Assembly: GCF_900100735.1 (NCBI RefSeq)
Contig: NZ_FNCJ01000013.1
Coordinates: 124,001-188,000 of the forward strand
Source: Paraburkholderia phenazinium
Lineage (GTDB): Bacteria; Pseudomonadota; Gammaproteobacteria; Burkholderiales; Burkholderiaceae
Length of the DNA: 64,000 nt
Reading direction: 5' to 3'
Both the position numbers and the translations under genes were made by a program. Numbering within the stretch: the first letter of the stretch is position 1; every line of letters starts with the position of its first letter. Shown piece after piece: positions 8,176 to 17,006 of the stretch. A model generated the notes under the pieces. That model ran no database searches. It had not been told where the DNA came from and saw only the letters and a program-made list of their open reading frames with translations.

Positions 8176-8502
8176 GAAAACCTGCTGCAACCGCAGGGCC
8201 GGCAGCATGTGCCGCCGGCGTTATGTTGCCGCGTCTAACGTTCAGGGTGGTTGGACTGATTGCGCAGAAAACATCCTCCGGCTCAGCATACACCTGCCAA
8301 TTTGCCGCAAGGCACTCATTTGAGGGTGGTTTGTAAGATCGCGTGGAAAGCGGAGAGTTATCAACAGATTCTGTTTGCAAATCTGTTGATAACTCGCTGG
8401 CGAATCCCGTAAGTGCTTGATGCGGCTCGACTTTACTGGGTGAAGCCGAATCGGGTCAGATTGCCTGCGCCGCAGGGCCGCTGGCGAGCCTCATCGCGCG
8501 AC
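8176..8502. other. Gene-free region between the HdeD-fusion gene and the transglutaminase pair
   Basis: About 330 bp without a gene. It contains a 15-bp perfect palindrome (8356-8394). The rest shows no open frame or known RNA, but it probably includes the promoter of the transglutaminase operon. Confidence 0.5.
8356..8394. repeat. 15-bp perfect inverted repeat with two DnaA-box-like 9-mers
   Basis: AGTTATCAACAGATT (8356-8370) and AATCTGTTGATAACT (8380-8394) are exact reverse complements separated by 9 bp. Each arm contains TTATCAACA, one base away from the DnaA box TTATCCACA, at 8358-8366 on the plus strand and at 8384-8392 on the minus strand. There is no U-tract on either side, so it is a poor intrinsic terminator. 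It could be an operator for a dimeric regulator or a DnaA site. Confidence 0.6.
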
Positions 8503-9915
8503 TTACACGCCCCGGCCTGCCGTGTCGGTGCGTTCGGCCTCATGCACATTGGGCGCGCTTCTCTGTTCCTCGGCCCACTGCTGGCGCGAGCGGTACATCG
8601 TGGCGAGCGCGAGGCGCGCCATCTTGACCCAGCCCGACGGGCGCGGGTCGGCCAGCATGCTGAGCGCGCGTGCATAGTCGAGCGTGAGACCCGGCGTCCA
8701 TGCCATGGTGGCGGCACGCTTGCGCACCTGCGCCGCCACCCACAACTCGGGCGTCGCGATCACGCGCAGGAACGGTTTCCAGCCGCGGTGACGGCCCCAT
8801 ACCCGGGCCGACGCGCCTTCGAGCGCCGCTTCCAGCGCGCGCGACACAGTGCTGGAGCAATTGCGGTAAGTGAGGTTGTAGGTCGTGTCCTGGCGATACG
8901 TCTCCCAGAAGCGCCGCAGCCGCTCGGGATCGTAGTTGCGGATCCGCACCTGTACCGTCGACGGGCACCATGCCTTCGATTCCGTCCCATAGTCGGGCTG
9001 AAACAGACCGGGTACGTCGTTCTCGCGTGTGGCGCGCAGCAGCCGCGTGAACTCGTCCGGCGAACGGTCGATTTCCACGCCTGGATAGAGGCTGATATAA
9101 ACGCCGTCTGGCGACTCGAGGGCGGCGTGGCCGGTCGAGATCACGCCGTTGCGGTCCACAGCGGCAATGTAGCGGTCGATGATCGGCTGGCGGCGCGCTT
9201 CGCCCTTCGAGGTGCCGACCGGCGTCCAGACGTGCACGGTCAGCGCCGGTTCATCGGCGGCCGGCGGGCCATCCCACTCCCGCGCCGTGGGAGCCGCCTG
9301 CTGCGACCCGGCGGTCGCGCTGGCGGCCTGTGCAGCGCCGTCTGCGGCCACCGCCGGGTTCGATGACAGGCGCCGAACGCGCGAGGCCAGCAGGATCATG
9401 TTCCAGCCGCCAAACATCAGGCCGAGTCCTAAACAGTACGGCACGGTGCCCACGTAATGCGTCGGAAACGGCTGATAGAAGAATATCGCCAGCACGATTT
9501 CAACCACGCCGCCCGCCACCGCGAGACGCCAGGTCCGGAAGCGCACCACTCTTGCCGAGATGATCTGCAACAGGCCGTCGGCAAGAAAGAGCGTGCCGAA
9601 GATCATCGACAGGATGAAATTGCCGTGATGATGCCCGGCGAGGATCAGGGCCGCCGCCACGCAGAACGCCAAGCCCTTGACGTAGCGCAGCGTACGTTGG
9701 CCGCCCATGCCGGTCCACGCGACCGCGAGCGTGGCAAGCCCTTCGACGAGGAGCAGACAGGCGAACGGCGTGATCGGGAAGTACAGCGCGCTATCGAGCG
9801 CATCGATGAAGATTGCGATACCCACCAGAAGGCTGATCCAGCCGAGCGTCGTCAGCGTCCGCCAGCGGGTGCGAAGATAGTCGACTCCCAACAGGATCAT
9901 CACCAGGCGAACCAT
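8503..9915 (-). CDS. HdeD-like membrane domain fused to a permuted papain-fold (NlpC/P60-like) domain
   Basis: A 470-residue protein in two parts. Residues 1-about 190 form a six-helix HdeD/DUF308-type membrane domain (LLGVDYLRTRWRTLTTLGWI, GTLFLADGLLQIISARVV). After an Ala/Gln-rich linker (about 195-235) comes a soluble domain with His263 in ISTGHAALESPDGVYISLYPG-type context (key residues GHAALE) and Cys353 in YNLTYRNCSSTVSRALE. His before Cys, with an N-C-S motif, is the order seen in circularly permuted NlpC/P60 and LRAT-like hydrolases. The ATG at 9915 has a GGAGA site 7 bp upstream. The membrane part may anchor an amidase/peptidase or acyltransferase. The enzymatic assignment is inference. 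Confidence 0.72.
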   Translation of the reverse strand: MVRLVMILLGVDYLRTRWRTLTTLGWISLLVGIAIFIDALDSALYFPITPFACLLLVEGLATLAVAWTGMGGQRTLRYVKGLAFCVAAALILAGHHHGNFILSMIFGTLFLADGLLQIISARVVRFRTWRLAVAGGVVEIVLAIFFYQPFPTHYVGTVPYCLGLGLMFGGWNMILLASRVRRLSSNPAVAADGAAQAASATAGSQQAAPTAREWDGPPAADEPALTVHVWTPVGTSKGEARRQPIIDRYIAAVDRNGVISTGHAALESPDGVYISLYPGVEIDRSPDEFTRLLRATRENDVPGLFQPDYGTESKAWCPSTVQVRIRNYDPERLRRFWETYRQDTTYNLTYRNCSSTVSRALEAALEGASARVWGRHRGWKPFLRVIATPELWVAAQVRKRAATMAWTPGLTLDYARALSMLADPRPSGWVKMARLALATMYRSRQQWAEEQRSAPNVHEAERTDTAGRGV

Positions 9916-10193
9916 CGTCAGTCTCCGGATGCCAGCGCTGTGATCGAGCGCCGCCGTGCCAACGAGGCCGGGCGGCGCAGTGCCTTTCAGCGTTATATAG
10001 CACGCGCCCGGCAAGCTGCAATGGAATTGCAGTGAGGCCGCGTGCGGCGCGCGCCGTCGGCATCGGGAGTGCTGCTGCCGCTCCCGGTGGAAGAGAACGT
10101 GATTGAGCCTGTTGCGCGCGGCTCTACGCCGCCTTGAGCAAGCGCTGGATCGCTTCTGCGATCAGATGATGGAGAAACGCCCGGACCACTGCT

Positions 10194-11321
10194 TCAACCG
10201 TCGCGCCGCCCCACCCGCACGGCAACCGCAGCACCGCGCATCGGCGCAGGACGCGCACGCAGCGCCTTCCATTTGCTGGCGACAACCGCAAGCAGCAACA
10301 TCGTACCGATGGCCAGCAGGTCGCCGGCCAGCCCATTCAACCAGGCCGGCCCGCGCGCGAGCCGCACAGCCGTATCGACGCCGATCGACACCACCGTGCC
10401 GCCGACGAAGCACACGAGTCCCTGCTTGCCCACCGTCACCACCGCGGGCAAGCGCTCGGCGATCCGCCGCAGCATCTGCATGCGGACCGCCTGGGCCACC
10501 AGCCACGCAATGGCCAGAAAGCTAAGAACGCGCACCGCGGCGAGGTTCTGCTTCATATACCCGGGCGTCGCCTGGGTTTCGAGGCACAGCTTGATGAACG
10601 CGAAGGTCAACGCCACCGCAAGTGCCGCGCAACTCAACCAGCGCCCTGCCTTCGAGATCTGGAACTCATGCGACACCGGATGCAGACGGCACAGAATGCC
10701 CAGCATGAACATCAGTTGCCAGGCAAACGGATTGAACGCCCAGCCTCCGGGATCGGCACTCGGCAAGGCGCGCGCCAGCCACGCAGCGGCCAGCCACACC
10801 GCGAGGCTCAAGCCTAGCGCGACGGCCGGCCTCCGATTGGCGAGCGGCACCGAGAGTGGCACGCACAGCGCGAACAGGGTGTACATCGGCAATACGGCGG
10901 ACAAGAACGGCTGATGCCGCAAGGTGAAGATACCCAGCAAGCTGCCCACCGGGTGGTGCAGCAGATCGGTCCAGCCAGTCTCTCCCAACACCGGCGAGTC
11001 GACGTGCCACAGCATGAGCGACGCGCCCGCCAGCAACATCAATGCGGCCGTGAGCAGATAGGCGCGGTAGATCTCCCATGCGCGCAGCAAGAAGCGCCGC
11101 TTGGCCGCGTGTTCGCTGCGATAGGTCGCGACATTCGTGTAGGCCGCAGCCGAGGCGTAGCCGCCCAGAAACACGAAGACTTCGGCCGCGTCGCAATACG
11201 CATAGTTGTGCAGCATGAAACGCGACAGGACGCTGCCCTGAATATGATCGAGGGCAATGACGATCAACACGACTCCGCGCAGGAAGTCGATTTCGAGCGA
11301 GCGCCGGACGGGGGAATTCAT
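10194..11321 (-). CDS. opgC: OpgC-family membrane acyltransferase
   Basis: A 375-residue integral membrane protein of the OpgC type (acyltransferase-3-like), which adds succinyl groups to osmoregulated periplasmic glucans in other proteobacteria. The N-terminus shows RSLEIDFLRGVVLIVIALDHI and the conserved AEVFVFLGGYASAAAYTN region; about 10 hydrophobic helices follow. The ATG at 11321 has GGAG upstream and removes a 13-residue polar extension. No opgGH genes are visible here, so its target glycan could be another envelope polysaccharide. A 600-bp non-coding region lies upstream. Confidence 0.88.
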   Translation of the reverse strand: MNSPVRRSLEIDFLRGVVLIVIALDHIQGSVLSRFMLHNYAYCDAAEVFVFLGGYASAAAYTNVATYRSEHAAKRRFLLRAWEIYRAYLLTAALMLLAGASLMLWHVDSPVLGETGWTDLLHHPVGSLLGIFTLRHQPFLSAVLPMYTLFALCVPLSVPLANRRPAVALGLSLAVWLAAAWLARALPSADPGGWAFNPFAWQLMFMLGILCRLHPVSHEFQISKAGRWLSCAALAVALTFAFIKLCLETQATPGYMKQNLAAVRVLSFLAIAWLVAQAVRMQMLRRIAERLPAVVTVGKQGLVCFVGGTVVSIGVDTAVRLARGPAWLNGLAGDLLAIGTMLLLAVVASKWKALRARPAPMRGAAVAVRVGRRDG

Positions 11322-11602
11322 GAACGGTAACTCCGTTTGCTCTGCGGCCGTAACCTGCAAAGATTGCCGGGACGCGCGGGTGGATAACCGGACTGCATAA
11401 ACGCTGCGTCCCTAGACCCTATGTCACGCGAGACTGCGATTCAATGACGTGCGCTCAGCGCGATTTTTCAACGTGTTACGTCGTGGCCAGCGAGGTCGTG
11501 ATGCTTGTCCGACACAAGCCCCCATGGGCGGTTCCTCGCAGAACTGCATCAATATGTTTCATCGCATCGGTATGCCAATTGCTTGACGCGGATCGATGCG
11601 GC

Positions 11603-11651
11603 GTGCGCTCGAACAAGACGTGAGCGCACCTCGCAGAAGGAAGCTGCGAGG
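11603..11651. repeat. Two adjacent 8-bp perfect hairpins
   Basis: GTGCGCTC pairs with GAGCGCAC (11603-11610 and 11622-11629), immediately followed by CCTCGCAG pairing with CTGCGAGG (11629-11636 and 11644-11651). The two stems abut at one base, which suggests a structured transcript. Confidence 0.5.
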
Positions 11652-11842
11652 GTTAGCCAATGATGAGGGAGGGGTGATGACCGGAGGCTGGCAGCAGCCT
11701 GTCATTTCTGCAATCGCGCTAGCGCGGCCCGGCAAAGGCGAGCTAACGGCGCAGGAAGGAGCCCGCGTACTGGCACCTCGCAGCGGAGGTTCTGCGCTGC
11801 TGCGGTGAGCCCCACAGCAACGCCAGGATTGACACCTGGTTA

Positions 11843-11880
11843 CAAAATAAACCGGCAGAAATCGAGCGACTTTCTGCCGG
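11843..11880 (-). terminator. Rho-independent terminator of rdgC
   Basis: CCGGCAGAAA and TTTCTGCCGG form a perfect 10-bp stem with a 9-nt loop, followed on the minus strand by a T-rich tail (TTTATTTTG). It lies 60 bp past the rdgC stop. Confidence 0.8.
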
Positions 11881-11939
11881 CTTGCGCAGCCCTTTCAGCT
11901 TACAGAGCGCGCTTGATTGAGCCCGCTGCAGCCGCTGCT

Positions 11940-12863
11940 TCAGGCCGCCGCGGCGTGCAGCAGCGCGTCGCCCTGCTCGCCGCCCAGCACTTCGACGATG
12001 TCGGCAAACATGCGCGCGAGTTCGCCCGTCATCAGCGTCATGTCCGAGTCGAATTGCTCGTCGTCGTTGTGCGCGGTCGGGTCGCTCGCTTCCTTGATGA
12101 CGTCGAGCGGCGTCACGCGCTTGATGGTCAGCGACGGGGTCAGGACAAACGACACGCGGTCGTTCCATGTCATCGCCAGACGCATGCACTGCTTGCCCGC
12201 TTCGATGTGCCGGCGCATGTCCTCGACATCGAGCGCATGCCCCACATATCGCACGGTCGCGTTGCCCTGCGCTGGCGAGCGCAACTCGGTGTCCTGATCG
12301 AGCGTGAAGCCGGCAGGCGCATCGCCCGACAGGAGCCATTCGGTCATCGCCGCCACCGGCGATTGCGCAACCCGCACGCTGGCGAGCGGCAATTGATCGA
12401 CCGATTTCACCAGCAGTCCGAGCACTTCGTCCGCGACGGCTTGCGACGATGCATCGATCACGAGCCACCCGTGCGCCGTGTCGATCCATACGCGCGTGTC
12501 GCGGCGAATGCTGAAGGCGCGCGGCAGCAGTTCGTCGGTGACCTGCTCCTTCAGTTCGCGCATCTGCTTGCGGCCGACCTTGAAGCCCTGTTGCTCTTCG
12601 AGCTCGAGCGCACGCGCCTTGGTCACCTGATTGACGACCGAGGCGGGCAGCAACTTCTTTTCGGTGCGGAACACCAGCAGCATCTGGCGGTTGATCGAGT
12701 AGACGAGCGAGTCGTTATCGCGCGGCGACGCCCATCCCTGCGTCTGCATCTCGACGCTGCTGCCCGGCTGGAACGCGTGCGGCGCGAGCCACTTGTCCAT
12801 CTGCTCGGGGGTGACGGACCACGGAACGGGGAGACGATGAAGCTGAAGGTTTTTGAACCACAT
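11940..12863 (-). CDS. rdgC: Recombination-associated protein RdgC
   Basis: RdgC forms a ring-shaped dimer around DNA and restrains RecA-dependent recombination and replication restart. The 307-residue length matches E. coli RdgC (303). The start [11 protein letters not shown] is the family's N-terminus, and characteristic segments follow ([56 protein letters not shown]). The frame continues 21 codons upstream of the ATG at 12863, but those residues are not conserved. An intrinsic terminator follows. Confidence 0.95.
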   Translation of the reverse strand: MWFKNLQLHRLPVPWSVTPEQMDKWLAPHAFQPGSSVEMQTQGWASPRDNDSLVYSINRQMLLVFRTEKKLLPASVVNQVTKARALELEEQQGFKVGRKQMRELKEQVTDELLPRAFSIRRDTRVWIDTAHGWLVIDASSQAVADEVLGLLVKSVDQLPLASVRVAQSPVAAMTEWLLSGDAPAGFTLDQDTELRSPAQGNATVRYVGHALDVEDMRRHIEAGKQCMRLAMTWNDRVSFVLTPSLTIKRVTPLDVIKEASDPTAHNDDEQFDSDMTLMTGELARMFADIVEVLGGEQGDALLHAAAA

Positions 12864-13231
12864 GGGCGTACGGGCAAAGCGCATCATTCTATACGACACT
12901 CGCCGCCGCGAGGGATCGCAATGCACGCAGCGAACAATTGCGGTGTATCGGTGAAGCGGCGTAGCCTGCCGCTACCCGAGCGCGGACGGCCTTCGCGCCA
13001 TTGATTAGCATAACTACGGTAATTGCAAACACCGCGGCGAGGCAGGCTCACGAGGACCGGCCACAGCACACACACGCCCGCAGCACCCGCGCGCAGCGAG
13101 TCCCCACCGCTTGCGATTATCAAATCCGTTGGGACACGCCTTCAACCGCCAAACCCATTCTCAGCCGGCGCGGTCCGCATCGAGAATACGGCCAGTTTCA
13201 ACCCCGAACCCACTCTTGAACGGAGCCGTCC
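12864..13231. other. Gene-free divergent region between rdgC and the SnoaL-like gene
   Basis: About 370 bp with no open frame that looks coding and no recognisable RNA. It presumably holds the promoters of the two divergent genes; no convincing -35/-10 pair was found. Confidence 0.4.
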
Positions 13232-13789
13232 ATGTCTACTCTGCTTTCTCCAGCTATCCGCGTTGCGCTCGCCGGCGCGGTCTACGCCAGCGCCCTGCTC
13301 GGCACGGGCAGCGCAAGCGCTGCCACCGATGAAGCCTTGCCCGTGCCGCACCACGTCTCAGCCGACGCCGGCTCGCCCAGCGCGGCGCAGGTGGTCCTGA
13401 CGGCACGCCGCTACGCCGCCTTCTGGAACACCGGCGACGAAGTCTATGCCCGTCTCGCGCTGTCGCCGGACTTCGTGGACCGCACCCTGCCGGACGGTCG
13501 CCCGCAGGGCCCCAGCGGGCCGCTGGCGGCTTCGAAAGGCTTTCGTACCGCCGTGCCGGATCTGAGCGCCGAAATCGACGATCTGGTCGTCTCCGGCGAC
13601 CGCGCCGCAGTCCATCTGCATTTCCGCGGACATTTCACCGGACAGTTCCAGAACCTCAAAGGCACGGGCCAGACCGTCGACTTTCAGGCCTTCGATCTGT
13701 ACCGGGTAGAGGACGGCCGCATCGTCGAAAACTGGCATCTGGAAGACAACCTGACGCTGCTCAAGCAACTGGGCGTCGTCAAACCGTAA
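13232..13789 (+). CDS. Secreted SnoaL-like (NTF2-fold) protein
   Basis: A 185-residue protein with a cleavable signal peptide (hydrophobic AIRVALAGAVYASALLGTG, then SASAA before a likely cleavage site near residue 31) and an NTF2-like SnoaL domain. The domain shows RRYAAFWNTGDEVYARLALS, FVDRTLPDGRPQGPSGPLAA and ENWHLEDNLTLLKQLGV, the usual ester-cyclase/SnoaL pattern, with the VNWH-like His near the end. It is probably periplasmic. Some members cyclise polyketides, but many are of unknown function. GGAG lies upstream of the ATG. It appears monocistronic. Confidence 0.83.
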   Translation: MSTLLSPAIRVALAGAVYASALLGTGSASAATDEALPVPHHVSADAGSPSAAQVVLTARRYAAFWNTGDEVYARLALSPDFVDRTLPDGRPQGPSGPLAASKGFRTAVPDLSAEIDDLVVSGDRAAVHLHFRGHFTGQFQNLKGTGQTVDFQAFDLYRVEDGRIVENWHLEDNLTLLKQLGVVKP

Positions 13790-13878
13790 AAAGGCGCGGG
13801 CGGCCGGGCCGCTGCCCTCCGCTTTCCGTGCAAATCACCTAGACTTTTGGCATGCAGTGGAAATGGATGGAGGCTGCC

Positions 13879-14025
13879 ATGGCGGAATCAATGGTCAGCA
13901 TCGTAGTGGGATTGGTGGTGATCGTCACCGGAGTCATGATCCTCGGCGCGCACTACCGGCGCGATCACCGGACCCGGTCGCTCGGGCGGCTGCACGGCCC
14001 GAATGGAGACAACCATGTCCGATGA
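13879..14025 (+). CDS. 48-residue single-span membrane peptide
   Basis: A short frame starting ATGGCGGAATCAATG with a textbook GGAGG ribosome-binding site 5 bp upstream. It encodes a hydrophobic stretch (MVSIVVGLVVIVTGVMILGA) followed by a basic tail (HYRRDHRTRSLGR), the pattern of a small inner-membrane protein with a cytoplasmic C-terminus. Its last codons overlap the start of the next gene (14015), which suggests translational coupling. No family is recognised. Confidence 0.55.
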   Translation: MAESMVSIVVGLVVIVTGVMILGAHYRRDHRTRSLGRLHGPNGDNHVR

Positions 14026-14320
14026 AACCCATGCCTGGCAAATGGTTGAATACGAAGGCTTCGAAATCCATCTGTCGCCGCGCCCTACAGAGCCCGACGC
14101 GCCGCCCGGCCGGAACCGTTTCACGTACCTCGGCTACGTTTGCCACCCAGGCGCCGATCCGGCGATTCCCGGGCACGTGGTGCCGTTCCATGCGGGCGGC
14201 GAGGAATGGTTTGCCAGCCTAGAAGACGCGTGCTACGAGGCGGTGCATGCCGGACGCAGTATCGTCGACGGCACGCATCCGGACCTCTCGGTGCTCTCAC
14301 TGGTGACAGGCGGCGTATAA
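14015..14320 (+). CDS. Small conserved protein, unknown function
   Basis: A 101-residue acidic soluble protein: MSDETHAWQMVEYEGFEIHL at the start, then FTYLGYVCHPGADP and HAGGEEWFASLEDACYEAVHAG. A GGAGA site lies 6 bp before the ATG at 14015; an ATG three codons upstream has no such site. It overlaps the 3' end of the preceding small membrane peptide by 11 bp, so the two are probably translated together. I recognise no domain. The composition and length fit a cytoplasmic protein widespread in Burkholderia relatives, but that is from memory only. Confidence 0.65.
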   Translation: MSDETHAWQMVEYEGFEIHLSPRPTEPDAPPGRNRFTYLGYVCHPGADPAIPGHVVPFHAGGEEWFASLEDACYEAVHAGRSIVDGTHPDLSVLSLVTGGV

Positions 14321-14366
14321 GCCGCCGCCCGGGGCATCCGGCCCACGAAGGCCGACGACGTAAGGC

Positions 14367-15650
14367 CTAAGGCAGGCGCCCGGCCACCGCCGAGTCGCGC
14401 CCGTTCCACGCGAGGCCCGCAGGACCGTCGCGGCCGGAAATCTGCTGCGCGAGCAGCAGCATGCGCTGATTTGCGCTGTCCGGCGCAAACGTCGCCACTT
14501 TCTTCTGTGCGTTCTGCACCAGGGTTCGCCGCAACAAGGTGTCCGTATGCAGGCGTTCGATGGCGCGCGCCATTTCGTCGATATCGCCGATCGGCACCAG
14601 CATGCCGGCCTTGCCGCCTTCGAGCAGGTCGCGCGGGCCGGTCGGACAATCGGTGGAGATCACCGGCGTGCCGAGCGCCATTGCCTCGCCGAGCACCATG
14701 CCGAAGCCTTCGTAGCGGCTGCTCAGCACCAGCATTTCCGCCTGACGAATGTACGGGAACGGGTTCGAGCAGAAGCCGAGAAAATGAACGCACTTGCGAA
14801 TGCCGAGTTCGACGGCCAGTTGCTCGAGCGCCGCCTGATCGGGCCCCTCGCCGATCAGCACGAGGTCGGCTGAACTCAGCCGTTGCGCCCGCACCTGGGC
14901 GAACGCGCGCAGCAAGGTCTTGTGATCCTTCTGCCCTTCATCGAGGCGCGCCACCGAGACGATAAAAGTCTCCGCCGGACGCTCGATCTCCTTGCGCGCC
15001 TTCAGGCGCAGCGACTCCACGTCGATGACGTTCGGCAGCTCCACCAGATTCACGCGATCGGCCGGGAACAGCTGCTGGGCTTCGCGCAACATGTCGGGCG
15101 TCAGCACGGCAATGGCGGCATAGCGGGAATATTGCTTGACGCGGCGCGCGAGGTAGCGCGCGCTCTTGTCGCCGAGGCGCGTAGCGAGACTGAAATGACT
15201 CACGCCGAACCACGGCACCTTGCCCGCGCCAGCCAGGTGGCGCAGCGAGAAATCGAAGTCGCAGACGATATCGTGATCGCGCACGAGCTGCCGAAAACGC
15301 ATTCCTGCGAGGGGCCGGATCAGGCCATAGGTGAGCACCTTGTGCAGCAGCTTGAGCGGGGCGCCGAGCTTGCCCTGGCGGCGCGTCTCGTGCAGCGAGT
15401 GCATCCACTTCGACGCCGCCAGCACGTGCACGGGCACGTCGTCGGGAATCGAATGGGCGCGCCAGAACAGCAATTCGTCAGTGGGATAGGTGACACACAC
15501 GCTGGGCGCAAAGAGCTGCCGGTCGAGCGTTTTCAACCACGCGAGCAGCGACGTTTCCGTGCCGCCCTTGCCGAAATCGTTGATGTGAAACAGGATGCGC
15601 CGCGGCGGATCGAGCAGTTCGGTGCGGTCGTGTCGACTATCGTATTTCAT
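14367..15650 (-). CDS. GT-B glycosyltransferase, family 4 type
   Basis: A 427-residue retaining glycosyltransferase. The N-terminal Rossmann domain opens with RRILFHINDFGKGGTETSLL (acceptor side, GGTE loop). The C-terminal domain has FIVSVARLDEGQKDHKTLL and the nucleotide-sugar E-x7-E motif in YEGFGMVLGEAMALGTPVIS. It probably adds a sugar to LPS core, O-antigen or another glycan on the cytoplasmic face. The first ATG is at 15650, a few bases after GAGAG. It is the last gene of a minus-strand block with an O-antigen ligase and two more glycosyltransferases. Donor and acceptor are unknown. Confidence 0.88.
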   Translation of the reverse strand: MKYDSRHDRTELLDPPRRILFHINDFGKGGTETSLLAWLKTLDRQLFAPSVCVTYPTDELLFWRAHSIPDDVPVHVLAASKWMHSLHETRRQGKLGAPLKLLHKVLTYGLIRPLAGMRFRQLVRDHDIVCDFDFSLRHLAGAGKVPWFGVSHFSLATRLGDKSARYLARRVKQYSRYAAIAVLTPDMLREAQQLFPADRVNLVELPNVIDVESLRLKARKEIERPAETFIVSVARLDEGQKDHKTLLRAFAQVRAQRLSSADLVLIGEGPDQAALEQLAVELGIRKCVHFLGFCSNPFPYIRQAEMLVLSSRYEGFGMVLGEAMALGTPVISTDCPTGPRDLLEGGKAGMLVPIGDIDEMARAIERLHTDTLLRRTLVQNAQKKVATFAPDSANQRMLLLAQQISGRDGPAGLAWNGRDSAVAGRLP

Positions 15651-15716
15651 ACTCTCAATGCGTCCAGACCTGACTTCAACGGGTGACAGTGACAACAGAT
15701 CGCACGCGGGCGCGGC

Positions 15717-17006
15717 TCAGCGGAGCTCGCGCGACGGGCGCCGCGACGCCCCGGCCGGTTCGGCGAGCGACTGGGCGCTGCCCAGCAGGAGGCCCGCGAA
15801 CGACCAGAAAGCGAGCATGGTGGTCTGCCACATAAAATCGTCGGTGGTATTTTTCGCGATCATACCCGCAACCAACGCGATGCCAGCCGCGCACAGCCAC
15901 GGGTCAGCGCGCCGCACGCGCCAGAAACTCAGCACCAGAGCCAGCAGCAAGGCCGTTTCGAGCACGACGCCGATCACGCCAGTCTGCAGCCAGGTATTGA
16001 GGAACAGATTGTGCGCGTGGGTCAGCGCCTGGGGTTCGATGGTCAGCAGGCTTTGTGGCATCTCCCGCTGGTACACCATGCCCGGCAGCGGCTTGCCGAA
16101 ACCGATACCGATCCACCGGTGCCGCTTCGCCTCAGCAGTGTAAAACGCCCACAGTTTCGGCCGCGTGTCGGACGACACCGTGTCGCCGATACTGGAAAAC
16201 GCCTGCGGGAAAAATATCTGATGGCCATCGATCGCGACGTCTCGCGACGCCGCAGCGGGCTCGGTGGCGCCAAGCCGCAGCCGCGCGCTGTATTCCAGCG
16301 TGGCGACGCCTGCCGCGCCGACCACGGCAAACGCTAGCAGTGCTAGCAGCGCGTGGCGCCGATACCAGGGAAACAGCGCCACTAGCAGCGTGGCCCCGGC
16401 GGCTGGCCAGAAAAACCGGTTGAGCGTGGCGAGGCCGATGAACAGGCACAGCACGAGGCCGCTCAGACCGAAGACACGCCAGCGCGAACGCAACAGCGCG
16501 CCGGCGAACAAGGCCATGGCGAACACCGCCAACGTGCTGGTATGGCCGACCCGGTTATAGAAATGCAGCGGAAATGTGTTGGCGGTAGGCGGCTGCAGAT
16601 GCCCCCAGTAGCGTGCGCTGATCAGCGCCAACAGCACGCAGGCCACCCAGCTCACCAGCACGAACGGGGCGAGCCGCTGCGTGCGCGAGCCGAGCAGCCA
16701 GAAGCCCCAGAACGCCACCAGCGGATACAGCACCTCGTCGCACCACGCATGAATGCTGACCACGGGATACGCCGACCATGCAACCGCGCCGAGACTCCAG
16801 AGCGCCCAGCAGGCGATCGGCACGAGCAGAGGCCATTGAAGGAACGAGGGACGCTGCGGCGAAAAGGCCGCCGCCAGCGTACCGAGCGCCAGCAGCGCGA
16901 GCGCGTTGAAGACGATGGCCGTCATGTGCCCGAACATCACCGCGAACAGGATGACTGGACACGCAATCCACAGGACGCGCTCGACGCGCGCGAACGTGTT
17001 AGTCAT
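15717..17006 (-). CDS. O-antigen ligase/polymerase-type membrane protein (WaaL/Wzy family)
   Basis: A 429-residue membrane protein with about 11-12 hydrophobic helices and a large periplasmic loop between residues about 230 and 340. That loop contains the conserved R/H-rich Wzy_C features: RPKLWAFYTAEAKRHRWIGIGFG and, further on, LTHAHNLFLNTWLQTGVIG, whose His is the typical WaaL residue. WaaL attaches O-antigen to lipid A-core in the periplasm, and Wzy polymerises it. Sequence alone does not separate them, although proximity to msbA favours WaaL. The ATG at 17006 has GGTGGAA upstream and overlaps the stop of the upstream gene (TAATG), indicating translational coupling. Confidence 0.87.
   Translation of the reverse strand: MTNTFARVERVLWIACPVILFAVMFGHMTAIVFNALALLALGTLAAAFSPQRPSFLQWPLLVPIACWALWSLGAVAWSAYPVVSIHAWCDEVLYPLVAFWGFWLLGSRTQRLAPFVLVSWVACVLLALISARYWGHLQPPTANTFPLHFYNRVGHTSTLAVFAMALFAGALLRSRWRVFGLSGLVLCLFIGLATLNRFFWPAAGATLLVALFPWYRRHALLALLAFAVVGAAGVATLEYSARLRLGATEPAAASRDVAIDGHQIFFPQAFSSIGDTVSSDTRPKLWAFYTAEAKRHRWIGIGFGKPLPGMVYQREMPQSLLTIEPQALTHAHNLFLNTWLQTGVIGVVLETALLLALVLSFWRVRRADPWLCAAGIALVAGMIAKNTTDDFMWQTTMLAFWSFAGLLLGSAQSLAEPAGASRRPSRELR

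Larger units (their letters stand above)
11322..11939. other. 618-bp non-coding gap with several strong hairpins
   Basis: No convincing gene lies between opgC and rdgC. The region holds two back-to-back 8-bp perfect hairpins (11603-11651), a CCAGG/CCTGG hairpin near 11823 and the rdgC terminator. It is GC-rich and structured on the plus strand, which would fit a regulatory RNA, but I do not recognise a family. Confidence 0.4.

Noticed and set aside
8356-8394. Pair of DnaA-box-like sites as a replication origin
   Set aside because: Only two imperfect boxes, no AT-rich unwinding region, and no dnaA, dnaN, gyrB or rnpA nearby.
11596-11808. Small plus-strand frame in the opgC-rdgC gap
   Set aside because: No ribosome-binding site, biased composition, and it spans two strong hairpins.
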